DNA of 43,526 nt. Source: Natroniella sulfidigena (GTDB lineage Bacteria; Bacillota; Halanaerobiia; Halobacteroidales; Halobacteroidaceae). The DNA lies in NCBI RefSeq assembly GCF_023223645.1, contig NZ_JALKBY010000020.1:1-43526 (forward strand). Reading direction: 5' to 3'. A program made the translations under genes and the position numbers. A model generated the notes under the pieces. It did not search any database. It was not told where the DNA came from and was given only the letters and a program-made list of their open reading frames with translations. Of this stretch, positions 7,698 through 14,657 are shown piece after piece; positions within the stretch are counted from its first letter, which is position 1; the number at the start of each line of letters is the position of its first letter.

Positions 7698-8348
7698 TTA
7701 CTGTTCGCTATGTTTGAGTAATAAATAGGTTGTATACTCACCTAAAAAAGCTAGATCTTCTGTATGCAGTTTGGTAATTGCTGAAGAATCAAAGAGAATA
7801 TTGGATGATCCTGGTAATTCATCATCGCTTTTCCATAATATATAGGTTAGTGGAATGCTAGGTAATACTTCAATAGTAAAGCTTAGATCACCTTTAGTTA
7901 AAAACTTTGCCCCTAATTTTTGAGCAGCTGATTTTAACTGTTCAGGATCAGAGCAGAAATTATCACTGATCGGGTTGATTGCTTCACGCTCAAAAGCAGC
8001 ATTATAAGCAGTTCCACCAGGTAATTTGCGATAAGGTATTAATTTATCTTTGAGTGGCCAATCGTTGGCCCGTAATAGGTAATGTAGAATAACAATCTTC
8101 AACCCTGATTTTATTTCATTATCTGTAGGGCTGGTTATTTTACCAGTTGGATATTCGATGTAATACTGCTTATTCAATGCTGGAAGAATAAATTGTTTGC
8201 TATCTTCTATAAATTTAATTCCAGTTCTATCAGTAATTTCTTGAACTGGAGTACGGGCCAACCGTTGCTTAGCTTTTTCGATAGCAGGTTTATAACCTGC
8301 TGCTTGATCACTTTCAAAAGTTATTGATGAATCAGTTGGAGGCGTCAT
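7698..8348 (-). CDS. DUF3786 protein, paralogue B
   Basis: 216 aa, the first gene of the minus-strand cluster and a paralogue of the product at 4348-4998. Shared marks are KIVILHYLL (about 83-91), IPLTYILWKSDDELPGSS and LFDSSAITKLHTEDLAF in the C-terminal third. Residues 1-60 are more diverged. It has a clear promoter of its own at 8387-8415 and an AAGGAG site before the ATG. The function is unknown. The twin DUF3786 genes bracketing MoxR-VWA suggest that one may be a substrate and the other a regulator or second subunit, which is inference. Confidence 0.8.
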   Translation of the reverse strand: MTPPTDSSITFESDQAAGYKPAIEKAKQRLARTPVQEITDRTGIKFIEDSKQFILPALNKQYYIEYPTGKITSPTDNEIKSGLKIVILHYLLRANDWPLKDKLIPYRKLPGGTAYNAAFEREAINPISDNFCSDPEQLKSAAQKLGAKFLTKGDLSFTIEVLPSIPLTYILWKSDDELPGSSNILFDSSAITKLHTEDLAFLGEYTTYLLLKHSEQ

Positions 8349-8386
8349 TTGATCAACTCCTTCAAAATTAGATTTAATTCTCTTTA

Positions 8387-8415
8387 ATTATACCAATTAT
8401 AAGTAATATAATCAA
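8387..8415 (-). promoter_or_regulatory. Sigma-A promoter of the DUF3786-MoxR-VWA operon
   Basis: Read on the minus strand: TTGATT at 8415-8410, a 17-base spacer, then TATAAT at 8392-8387. It lies 39 bp upstream of the first DUF3786 gene. Confidence 0.75.
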
Positions 8416-8502
8416 TTAATCTAAATGTGAAGTTTTTAATTATTAAGAGAATTGTGAACTTTTAAGTTGGTTTTTGACGCCAAAAGATTAGGTAGGGATT
8501 TG

Positions 8503-8967
8503 TTAATAAGCGTGGCTATCCAATAATTCTGGTTCAGCAAGTTTAAGTGCAACCCAAGCAGTAAGAGGGCCAAAGATTGCATGTAAAATAAGATGGAACA
8601 TATATTCGGCAGTAGTAATCGGTTCAAGGGTAACCAAGGGTGTGTGGATAACTATTCCAAATACTAAGATCCACGCTGCTAAGCTGACAGCTAACCCTTT
8701 GATTAAGTAGTAATCAGTACCTGTTAAATATAGTAAATAGACTACAATTACACCTAAAAGGCCGATTGTAATATAATGAGTAACTAATCCAATAATAAAG
8801 CCATAGGGAGCATCTATTTCAGGAAAGTATAAAGAGGTAGCAATATCCCAGATGGTATAATGGTTAAAATTTAATTGATGGCCTATATACTCGATAATAT
8901 TTAAAGGAATACTAGCAAGTATAGCTGCTATAATACCTAATAAAAATTTATCGTTGATTTTGAACAT
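8503..8967 (-). CDS. Small integral membrane protein, 154 aa
   Basis: Four predicted membrane helices at about 9-28, 56-82, 90-110 and 122-143; a His-rich stretch, YMFHLILHAIFG, is in the last. I do not recognise the family. A second protein with the same outline (GIIAAI..NIIEY against GIISAI..NLILFY at the first helix) is encoded at 11008-11448, so the two may be distant paralogues. ATG after AAAGGAG. No operon partner lies close by; the intergenic repeat at 9041 is upstream. Confidence 0.7.
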   Translation of the reverse strand: MFKINDKFLLGIIAAILASIPLNIIEYIGHQLNFNHYTIWDIATSLYFPEIDAPYGFIIGLVTHYITIGLLGVIVVYLLYLTGTDYYLIKGLAVSLAAWILVFGIVIHTPLVTLEPITTAEYMFHLILHAIFGPLTAWVALKLAEPELLDSHAY

Positions 8968-9040
8968 ACTTTAACTCCTTTAATTATTTTTTTGAATATT
9001 GTTAACTTAATTAGAGTTACTTATTCAGAACACCTTAAGT

Positions 9041-9156
9041 TTAATTACAATATTGTATCAGTTATGTGTGCGAGTGTGAGTGAGGTCAAAAGCATAAGGA
9101 CTAAGGTTTTGCTTTTACTCACACACACTACTCACACTGACACTAAATATCAAAAA
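9041..9156 (+). repeat. Hairpin element with GTGTGAG arms, copy 5
   Basis: Left end AATTACAATATTGTATCAGT, then the arm TTATGTGTGCGAGTGTGAGT. The right arm ACTCACACACACTACTCACA leads to CTGACACTAAATATCAA. The middle (GGTCAAAAGCATAAGG..CTAAGGTTTTGCTTT) is shared with copy 6. A plus-strand reading frame through 8992-9195 is an artefact of this repeat. Confidence 0.75.
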
Positions 9157-9210
9157 CATGCAGGTGATCAGATAAGTTTAGTAAAAATATTATAGTAGAG
9201 TAAAAAGCTA

Positions 9211-9235
9211 AAAGCAGAGCCATTGGCTCTGCTTT
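9211..9235 (-). terminator. Terminator after ykuS-like gene
   Basis: A perfect hairpin, AAAGCAGAGCC-att-GGCTCTGCTTT. Read on the minus strand it is followed by a short T-rich tail; it lies 8 bp after the stop of the gene at 9243. Confidence 0.8.
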
Positions 9236-9242
9236 CTGTAAG

Positions 9243-9482
9243 TTAGATCAAGCGATTTTCTAATTGCTCTCTTACTTGTTCAGCTGACATACCTTGAGCA
9301 TTGATGATTTGAGCATTAGTTTCAGTGTCAGCGATATCCATTGTGTTATTATCTGCTCCAGTTAAGATGATTGCATCGGCATTTTGCATATTTTCTTGAG
9401 TTAAGTTTACTACGTCATGGTCAGTAGCTTGTAATTCTTCTTTAATATTGTTGAGATCACCTTCAATTGCAATTCTAGACAT
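9243..9482 (-). CDS. YkuS family protein (UPF0180)
   Basis: A 79-aa protein of the YkuS/UPF0180 family. It has IAIEGDLNNIKEELQATDH at the start, ADAIILTGADNNTMDIADTE in the middle, and INAQGMSAEQVREQLENRL at the end. The fold alternates strand and helix. The function of the family is unknown. AGGAGGT precedes the ATG. A short promoter-terminator unit and a repeat lie upstream and could form a leader for this gene. Confidence 0.85.
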   Translation of the reverse strand: MSRIAIEGDLNNIKEELQATDHDVVNLTQENMQNADAIILTGADNNTMDIADTETNAQIINAQGMSAEQVREQLENRLI

Positions 9483-9551
9483 ATTTATGTTACCTCCTAT
9501 AATTGTTCTTATTTATTAATAGTGTGGGTGTTAGTCGATTAAAAAATACAT

Positions 9552-9656
9552 GGGATTACAATAATGTGTCAGTTATGAGTGTGAGTGAGGTCAAAACCAT
9601 AAGGTCTAAGGTTTTGCTTTTACTTACACACATTACTCACACTGACACTTAATCTC
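9552..9656 (+). repeat. Hairpin element with GTGTGAG arms, copy 6
   Basis: Left end GATTACAATAATGTGTCAGT, right end ACTCACACTGACACTTAATC. The two ends pair as GTGTCAG..TGTGAGT against ACTCACACTGACAC. The centre is nearly the same as in copy 5 (GTCAAAACCATAAGG..CTAAGGTTTTGCTTTTACT). Confidence 0.8.
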
Positions 9657-9683
9657 AATTAATTTTTAAAATTAGATGTCAAT

Positions 9684-9751
9684 AAAAAAAGGCACCCCAA
9701 GTGGGGTGCAATTAAGAAAATTAATAAGACATTTACTGATCTATAATTATA
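9684..9751 (-). ncRNA. Candidate short RNA: promoter and terminator about 60 bp apart
   Basis: Read on the minus strand there is TTGATC (9775-9770), an 18-base spacer, and an extended -10 TGGTATAAT ending at 9746. About 40 bases later comes a strong terminator, GCACCCC-actt-GGGGTGC followed by seven T (9709-9684). No gene on this strand ends nearby and no reading frame longer than three codons fits. It could be a roughly 55-nt RNA, or an attenuated leader of the ykuS-like gene about 200 bp further along. Confidence 0.45.
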
Positions 9752-9847
9752 CCATACCAATTAACTAATGATCAACAGTTTTTACTAAAAAATAATTAGT
9801 ATGACAATTTTGAATAAACATAAGTATCTACAAAGGGGTGAATAAAA

Positions 9848-10996
9848 TTGAAAAAATATTCATTAGTGATCAAATTGGAAAAGCCAACACAGATGAAGGA
9901 GATTTTTGGAGAAAGTGTAATTGCAGAGGCGAATAAGAATTTAGAGCAATCATTACAAGAGTTAACAGCTAAGTTATTAGCTAGACATACTATTATTTCC
10001 CAAATTGAGAGTGAAGAATTTGGGATTTGGAGCCTTGAGTTTGCGATGGATGAACTTGATCCATTGATCGATGTAGAGGAACAATTAGAATCATTGACTA
10101 AAACAGGGATTGAGTTGATTCATCAAAACTTAAGGGAGGAGTTTGGAGCTGCTACTGGAGGTAGGATTGAGTTTGAAGTCTTAATCTCTTCTGTAGAAGA
10201 TGATAAGGGTTGTCAATTAAAAGAGGCAGAAAGGATTTCAGATTCCGATTTACTTTATAAAGATTTAATTACTAAACAAGAGTTTAAAGAGATAATTGAG
10301 TCTAAGCAATTAAATACTTATTTTCAACCTTTGCTTTCTTTAGCAGATAAAAAGGTTATAGGCTATGAAGCTTTGACTAGAGGGCCAATGGATAGTGAGC
10401 TCTTTTCAGCTGCAAATTTATTTGGAGCAGCAGCTTACTTTGATTTGACAGAGCAGTTAGAGTTAGCAAGTATTGCTCAGGCTTTAGAATGGGCTGAGCA
10501 GTTTGGGGATAGATATAAGATTGCTTTGAATGTTGGCCCTGAATTATTAAAGGCTGATAAATTTTATCAATTTATCAGCCAAGAAAAATTTAAACCTATC
10601 TTGCCAGCGGTAATTTTGGAGATTACTGAACATTTACCGGTAGAGAAGGTTAAGCAACTGCAAGAAAGAGTTGAGCAATTAAAGGAGCTAGGCATTGAAT
10701 TTGCGTTAGATGATCTAGGCTGTGGTTTTTTTGATCTAGAAACCGTTAAAAGATTAGAGCCAGCAATTGTTAAGTTATGTATTACAGTAATCAATAAAAT
10801 AGATCAAAGCCAGGACGTACAACAGAGTATTTATCAGACTGTCGAGCGAATTAAGAAGTTAGGAGCTCAAATTTTGGGTGAGGGGGTTGAACGAGAGGAG
10901 CAGGTTGAAGCTTTGCAAGAAGGAGGATTTGAGTTGGCCCAGGGGTATTATTTTGCTAAGCCTCAGCCGGCTGAAGAGATTGTAAATGAATTATGA
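9848..10996 (+). CDS. EAL-domain protein with degenerate N-terminal domain
   Basis: 382 aa. Residues about 1-125 look like a GGDEF-type fold without its active site (no GGDEF, only EEFGIW in that place). Residues 140-382 are an EAL domain with YEALTRGP, LNVGPE, EITEH, ALDDLGCGFF, LGEGVEREEQ and QGYYFAKP, so most metal and substrate residues of a c-di-GMP phosphodiesterase are present. The usual K-[IL]-D motif reads KLC, replacing the conserved aspartate with cysteine, so activity is uncertain. No membrane segment is seen. TTG start after AAAGGGGTG. The gene stands alone. Confidence 0.88.
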   Translation: MKKYSLVIKLEKPTQMKEIFGESVIAEANKNLEQSLQELTAKLLARHTIISQIESEEFGIWSLEFAMDELDPLIDVEEQLESLTKTGIELIHQNLREEFGAATGGRIEFEVLISSVEDDKGCQLKEAERISDSDLLYKDLITKQEFKEIIESKQLNTYFQPLLSLADKKVIGYEALTRGPMDSELFSAANLFGAAAYFDLTEQLELASIAQALEWAEQFGDRYKIALNVGPELLKADKFYQFISQEKFKPILPAVILEITEHLPVEKVKQLQERVEQLKELGIEFALDDLGCGFFDLETVKRLEPAIVKLCITVINKIDQSQDVQQSIYQTVERIKKLGAQILGEGVEREEQVEALQEGGFELAQGYYFAKPQPAEEIVNEL

Positions 10997-11007
10997 TTTG
11001 TTTAAGA

Positions 11008-11448
11008 CTACTCTTTCTTTTGTTCTAATCTATCTAAAATTGCTGCTAAAATTATTCCCCACAAAAAAGCAGAAGTTACATTTATCAGACTGGTTGTTGC
11101 CGAGATGTCATTAAGAGGGGCGATTTGATATAAAATAGCAATAGAGCGAAAAATAAAAGTAAGCAAAAAAGCATATAGTCCTCCTTTTAAAATATGTCCT
11201 TGTGAGCCTGAATAGGGGGTTGAAAGGCAGAAGAAAATACCTAAAGAACCTGTCCATAGAATTTGAATGATTAAGATATAAATTATTTCAAAAGTACTAT
11301 CTGGAATACGGCCGAGCATAACAAGGCTTGTCCAATCAATGAAACGGATTTCTGTTAAGTTAAAGATATAAAATAAGATTAAATTAAGTGAGTTCATAAT
11401 AATGGCACTGATTATTCCAGCAAATAATCCCCGATATGTTCTATCCAT
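11008..11448 (-). CDS. Small integral membrane protein, 146 aa
   Basis: Four predicted membrane helices at about 6-28, 48-72, 84-108 and 118-140, with a charged C-terminus (DRLEQKKE). I do not recognise the family. Its layout matches the protein at 8503-8967. Start ATG at 11448 after GGGAGG; its stop is 11 bp from the end of the convergent EAL gene. Confidence 0.65.
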   Translation of the reverse strand: MDRTYRGLFAGIISAIIMNSLNLILFYIFNLTEIRFIDWTSLVMLGRIPDSTFEIIYILIIQILWTGSLGIFFCLSTPYSGSQGHILKGGLYAFLLTFIFRSIAILYQIAPLNDISATTSLINVTSAFLWGIILAAILDRLEQKKE

Positions 11449-11527
11449 AAAAACTATCCTCCCTTATAATTCATGGTAATATTTTTAGCAGGGATGAAGT
11501 TAATTATGCAATAAATTTGATTAAGAT

Positions 11528-11564
11528 AAAAAAAGAGAAGATTAGCAATTGCTAATCTTCTCTT
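11528..11564 (-). terminator. Terminator with perfect 32-bp palindrome
   Basis: 11533-11564 is a perfect palindrome (AAGAGAAGATTAGCAA and its complement). On the minus strand it is followed by seven T. It lies 21 bp after the beta-barrel gene at 11585. Confidence 0.9.
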
Positions 11565-11584
11565 CACTCTAATTTATTCTTCTT

Positions 11585-12259
11585 TTAATAATCAACTTTT
11601 AAACCTAATGAAAATCCTAATTTTGCATCTCCAGCTGCACCAATTGCTCGATAAGCTATTTGCCCTCTGAAATTTCTTTTTAGATTGAACTCCATTCCGA
11701 CTTGACTATCAAAGAACCAACCACCTTCTTCGCCAGGTTCATAAGCTAAATTTAAATCAGAAAATAGATTATGATCATTCCATCTAGATCTACTTAAGAC
11801 TCCAAATACTAGATAGGTTTTATCCAAATGCCTATCTTCCTCAATTGGTCTTCCTTCTTCATCTCTATACTCTCCTCTATAATTTTTGAGACCTACTTGA
11901 ACAGCATTCAGAGCAGAATCAGTGACAAATAACCTATGTCGAGGTATGTACTGAGCTTTAATATCTAAAATAGGTCCGCCTAAATGAAAAAACTCTCCAG
12001 GTTTTTGATAAGGAATCAGAAAATCCATAGGTTCATCAGTATCATTGGGAATTGTTAATTTAAAGTTAAGAGAAGTCTGTTCATCAATTCCCAATCCAAC
12101 TAAAAAAGATTGTAATCTTATTCGTTCATCAACTCGGAAACTGTCTATTTTATAAGTCCGTTTTCCTTCCCCCGTTGTAAAAGTGGCAAATGCAGTTGTT
12201 GAAAAGCTTAACATTAATAATATCACTAATAATAGAGTTAACTTCTGTTGTTTAATCAT
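11585..12259 (-). CDS. Predicted outer-membrane beta-barrel protein
   Basis: 224 aa with a Sec signal peptide (KQQKLTLLLVILLMLSF, cleavage likely after AFA at about 26). The mature part consists of alternating strands (for example GLKVDY at the end) and closes with Tyr, the C-terminal aromatic signature recognised by the Bam complex. This fits a diderm Firmicute such as the Halanaerobiales. The substrate or role is unknown. It is divergently placed from a second such protein at 12548, with 288 bp between. Start ATG after GAAGGGAG. Confidence 0.7.
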   Translation of the reverse strand: MIKQQKLTLLLVILLMLSFSTTAFATFTTGEGKRTYKIDSFRVDERIRLQSFLVGLGIDEQTSLNFKLTIPNDTDEPMDFLIPYQKPGEFFHLGGPILDIKAQYIPRHRLFVTDSALNAVQVGLKNYRGEYRDEEGRPIEEDRHLDKTYLVFGVLSRSRWNDHNLFSDLNLAYEPGEEGGWFFDSQVGMEFNLKRNFRGQIAYRAIGAAGDAKLGFSLGLKVDY

Positions 12260-12547
12260 TATCTTGACTCCCTTCTTTCTGACTATAGTTTAAATAACTA
12301 GATATGTAATGATAAAGAGTTGAAAATAATTGAAACTACGACCTAATTGACTTTTTAATTTCTCAGCTATGTCTATAAGTACTATTCTAGATAATTGAGT
12401 AAGTTCCTTGTTAATAAGTAATTTAATATTAGTTTTAACTAGTTGAGGAGATCTAAGATAAATGATGCAGGAAAATAAGATTTAAGCAAGAATATATATT
12501 TTATACATAGTTATAGGATTAATTTTAAGATTTGGAGGAGAATATTA

Positions 12548-13147
12548 ATGAAAATAAAAAAAGTATTTATTTTAGTTTCTTTAATTCTACTATTAAGTAG
12601 CAGTAATCTTTTGGCTTCGACTTTAAATTTAGGAGAGAATGTTTATAGAGTACAGGTATTACGCTTTCAATCTGGAGAAGGTGATTTTATCACGGTTGAT
12701 TTGGGTTATGGAGTTAATAATTATTCAGGATATGGGCTCAGTTTTACTGCTCCTTATGGAGGAGATACAGATGGTTCTGGAGTAGCTAGTATAGAGTATC
12801 AATTTGTCCCAGAGAATATACGAGAAGCAGAACAGAATTTTAATTGGGCCCTTAAGGTGGGAGCTACTAGCGGAAATATTTTAGAAGAGGATGATGAAGC
12901 AAGTAGTGGAGGATTGAAATTTGGATTGATTATGGAACGTGAGTTTGATAAAGATGCAGAAGTTTATTTTGATTTAGATGTAACTTCTGATTTAGTTGGA
13001 ATTTCAGATTTTATAGTAAATGCTGAATTAGGGATTGGCAAAGAGTTAGCTGAAGGGATCAAAGGAGTAGTGGCTGCTAGAATGTTAGGGGGAGAAGATT
13101 TAGACTCGAATCATGGGACTACTTATGGTCTTAAAGTTGAATTTTAA
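12548..13147 (+). CDS. Predicted outer-membrane beta-barrel protein
   Basis: 199 aa. Signal peptide KIKKVFILVSLILLLSSS with probable cleavage after LLA (about 23). The mature protein has repeated amphipathic strands rich in G, Y, F and V (ITVDLGYGVNNYSGYGLSF, VYFDLDVTSD) and ends in KVEF, a C-terminal aromatic residue as in barrel proteins. It is of the same type as, but not closely similar to, the protein at 11585. It is followed after 30 bp by a DUF5714 gene. GGAGGAG precedes the ATG. Confidence 0.7.
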   Translation: MKIKKVFILVSLILLLSSSNLLASTLNLGENVYRVQVLRFQSGEGDFITVDLGYGVNNYSGYGLSFTAPYGGDTDGSGVASIEYQFVPENIREAEQNFNWALKVGATSGNILEEDDEASSGGLKFGLIMEREFDKDAEVYFDLDVTSDLVGISDFIVNAELGIGKELAEGIKGVVAARMLGGEDLDSNHGTTYGLKVEF

Positions 13148-13177
13148 ATAAGCTAATTAATAAAAAGGGGAGTTAAG

Positions 13178-13882
13178 ATGTCAATTAAAGTTGAAGAGAA
13201 AGTGGATTGTTTGATCTGTGGAGTAGAAGTTACATATTTAAAGCAAGCACGTGAAGTTAGTTGTTATTATTGTGGTGTTGAAGAAGAAGCTTATTTTTGT
13301 TGTGAAGACGGTCATTATGTCTGTAATCAATGTCATGCTCAAGATGCATTGGCAATTATAAAAAATACCTGTTTAGTTACTCATGCAAAGGATCCAATTG
13401 ACATTGCGGAAAGGTTGATGGAACATCCTCAAATCTCGATGCATGGGCCAGAACACCATGCTTTAGTTCCTGCTGTTTTAGTAACTGCCTATCAAAATTA
13501 TGTAGGACAACAAGATAAGAAAGCTATTACAGAAGCAATTAAGCGGGGGCAGGAAGTACCGGGAGGCTATTGTGGTCTGTATGGAGCTTGTGGTGGAGGG
13601 ATTGGAGCGGGAGTTGCCGTCAGTATCTTATTAGAAGCGACTCCACTAACAGCTGATGAACGTTCCCATGCTAATTGGATGACTGCTCAAGCTTTAGAGG
13701 CTATTGCAGATGCAGGAGGAGCTAGATGTTGTAAAAAAGCAACTCGGGTTGCTTTAGAAGAGGGGGTAAGTTATTTATCTGATCTTTTTGATCTAAATTG
13801 GGTACAAGAGTTGGATTTAGATGTGAAGTGTAATTATATTCAGTATAATCGGGAATGTGATCTTAGTTGTGATTATCGGTAA
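13178..13882 (+). CDS. DUF5714 cysteine-rich protein
   Basis: 234 aa. The N-terminal 55 residues carry two zinc-ribbon-like pairs (CLIC, CYYC) and then CCEDGHYVCNQC. The main domain has HGPEHHALVPAVLVTAY (about 88-105), PGGYCGLYGACGGGIGAG (about 127-145), GGARCCKK and a C-terminal CNYIQYNRECDLSC. This is the DUF5714 family, common in methanogens, sulfate reducers and Clostridia, where it is sometimes fused to a methyltransferase. The function is unknown; the conserved cysteines and histidines suggest metal or cluster binding. Its TAA stop is the first codon of the repeat end TAATTACAATAATGTGGCAC. Confidence 0.8.
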   Translation: MSIKVEEKVDCLICGVEVTYLKQAREVSCYYCGVEEEAYFCCEDGHYVCNQCHAQDALAIIKNTCLVTHAKDPIDIAERLMEHPQISMHGPEHHALVPAVLVTAYQNYVGQQDKKAITEAIKRGQEVPGGYCGLYGACGGGIGAGVAVSILLEATPLTADERSHANWMTAQALEAIADAGGARCCKKATRVALEEGVSYLSDLFDLNWVQELDLDVKCNYIQYNRECDLSCDYR

Positions 13883-14085
13883 TTACAATAATGTGGCACA
13901 AAAGTGCCACATTATTGAGTTGACAGTTTACGGTTTACAGTTGACAGTTAAGATCAAAATCTTAAAATCTTAAGAGCCATGAAAAGCCTTAGAATTATAG
14001 GTTTAGATTAGTTTTGGGTTTAAGTTTTAAATGGTTTTAACTGTCAACCGTCAACTGTTCACTGTCAACTGATATAAAGTGTAAC
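13880..14085 (+). repeat. Heptamer-armed hairpin element, copy 7
   Basis: The left end AATTACAATAATGTGGCAC forms a hairpin with GTGCCACATTATT. The left arm GTTGACAGTTTACGGTTTAC pairs with the right arm AACTGTCAACCGTCAACTGT. The end is CTGATATAAAGTGTAACTT, so the terminal hairpin is damaged. The 90-bp centre (AAGATCAAAATC to AAATGGTTTTA) is nearly the same as in copy 11 at 20977. Confidence 0.85.
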
Positions 14086-14101
14086 TTTTATTTATCATGA
14101 C

Positions 14102-14135
14102 AAAAAAATAAAAGCCTCGGAAAATTCCGAGGCTT
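14102..14135 (-). terminator. Terminator of the cold-shock gene
   Basis: AAGCCTCGG-aaaatt-CCGAGGCTT; on the minus strand it is followed by a T-rich run. It lies 27 bp after the csp stop. Confidence 0.9.
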
Positions 14136-14161
14136 GATAAAACATCGTAATCTATATTAAT

Positions 14162-14365
14162 TTATAGTTTGACGACGCTTTCAGCTTGAGGTCCACGATC
14201 TCCATCGACGACTTCAAACTCTACAGCTTGACCATCTTCTAAAGTCTTGAATCCATCTTCTTCAATTGCAGAGAAATGTACAAATACGTCGTCTCCTTCT
14301 GCTCGCTCAATAAATCCATAACCTTTTTCTCCATTAAACCACTTAACATTACCTTGTTCCTTCAT
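14162..14365 (-). CDS. Cold-shock protein (CspA family)
   Basis: A 67-aa single-domain RNA/ssDNA chaperone. RNP1 is KGYGFIE and RNP2 is VFVHFSAI; the N-terminal GNVKWFN and C-terminal [10 protein letters not shown] are typical. It is a standalone gene with its own promoter (14432-14460) and terminator. The leader of about 60 nt holds a possible ACTGA..TCAGT stem, in line with the structured leaders of cold-shock genes. AGGAGG precedes the ATG. Confidence 0.95.
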   Translation of the reverse strand: MKEQGNVKWFNGEKGYGFIERAEGDDVFVHFSAIEEDGFKTLEDGQAVEFEVVDGDRGPQAESVVKL

Positions 14366-14431
14366 TTAAATAATTCCTCCTAAATAATTAAAAAATCAAA
14401 CTGACAAGTATGTTTTTTATCAGTCCTCTTA

Positions 14432-14460
14432 ATAATACCACATGATTTAAGATTTGTCAA
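14432..14460 (-). promoter_or_regulatory. Promoter of the cold-shock gene
   Basis: On the minus strand: consensus TTGACA (14460-14455), a 17-base spacer, and TATTAT (14437-14432). Confidence 0.8.
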
Positions 14461-14483
14461 TTGATTAACGGAAATAATTTAAG

Positions 14484-14537
14484 GTTTTAACTATACACTG
14501 CCAATTATAAATTGCACACTGATATTTATTGACATTT
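14484..14537 (+). repeat. Solo right end of a hairpin element, copy 8
   Basis: TTTTAACTATACACTGCCAA through TTGCACACTGATATTTATTG matches the right arm and end of copies 1 and 4. No left arm is seen. The end overlaps the -35 box of the clpB promoter. Confidence 0.65.
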
Positions 14538-14557
14538 GAGGTTTATTTTTTTATAAT
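14529..14557 (+). promoter_or_regulatory. Sigma-A promoter of clpB
   Basis: Consensus TTGACA (14529-14534), 17 bases, consensus TATAAT (14552-14557). The -35 box lies in sequence that matches the end of a repeat element (GATATTTATTGACATT here, GATATTTAGTGGCATT in copy 1). Confidence 0.9.
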
Positions 14558-14561
14558 ATTA

Positions 14562-14588
14562 TTAGCACTCACTCCTATCGAGTGCTAA
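14562..14588 (+). promoter_or_regulatory. CIRCE operator (HrcA binding site)
   Basis: A perfect CIRCE: TTAGCACTC-N9-GAGTGCTAA, extended by ATTA/TAAT on the flanks. It starts 4 bp after the -10 box, so HrcA bound here would block transcription of clpB. A perfect match of 18 conserved bases makes this call very safe. Confidence 0.98.
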
Positions 14589-14657
14589 TAATATTTGCTT
14601 GATAAGTGTATAAAGTTATAAAGGAAGAGGAAAAAATATATTTGGAGGTGCTTATCA

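Noticed and set aside
8992-9195. Plus-strand 67-aa frame
   Set aside because: It is mostly repeat copy 5 read through, including HTTHTDT from the GTGTGAG arm.
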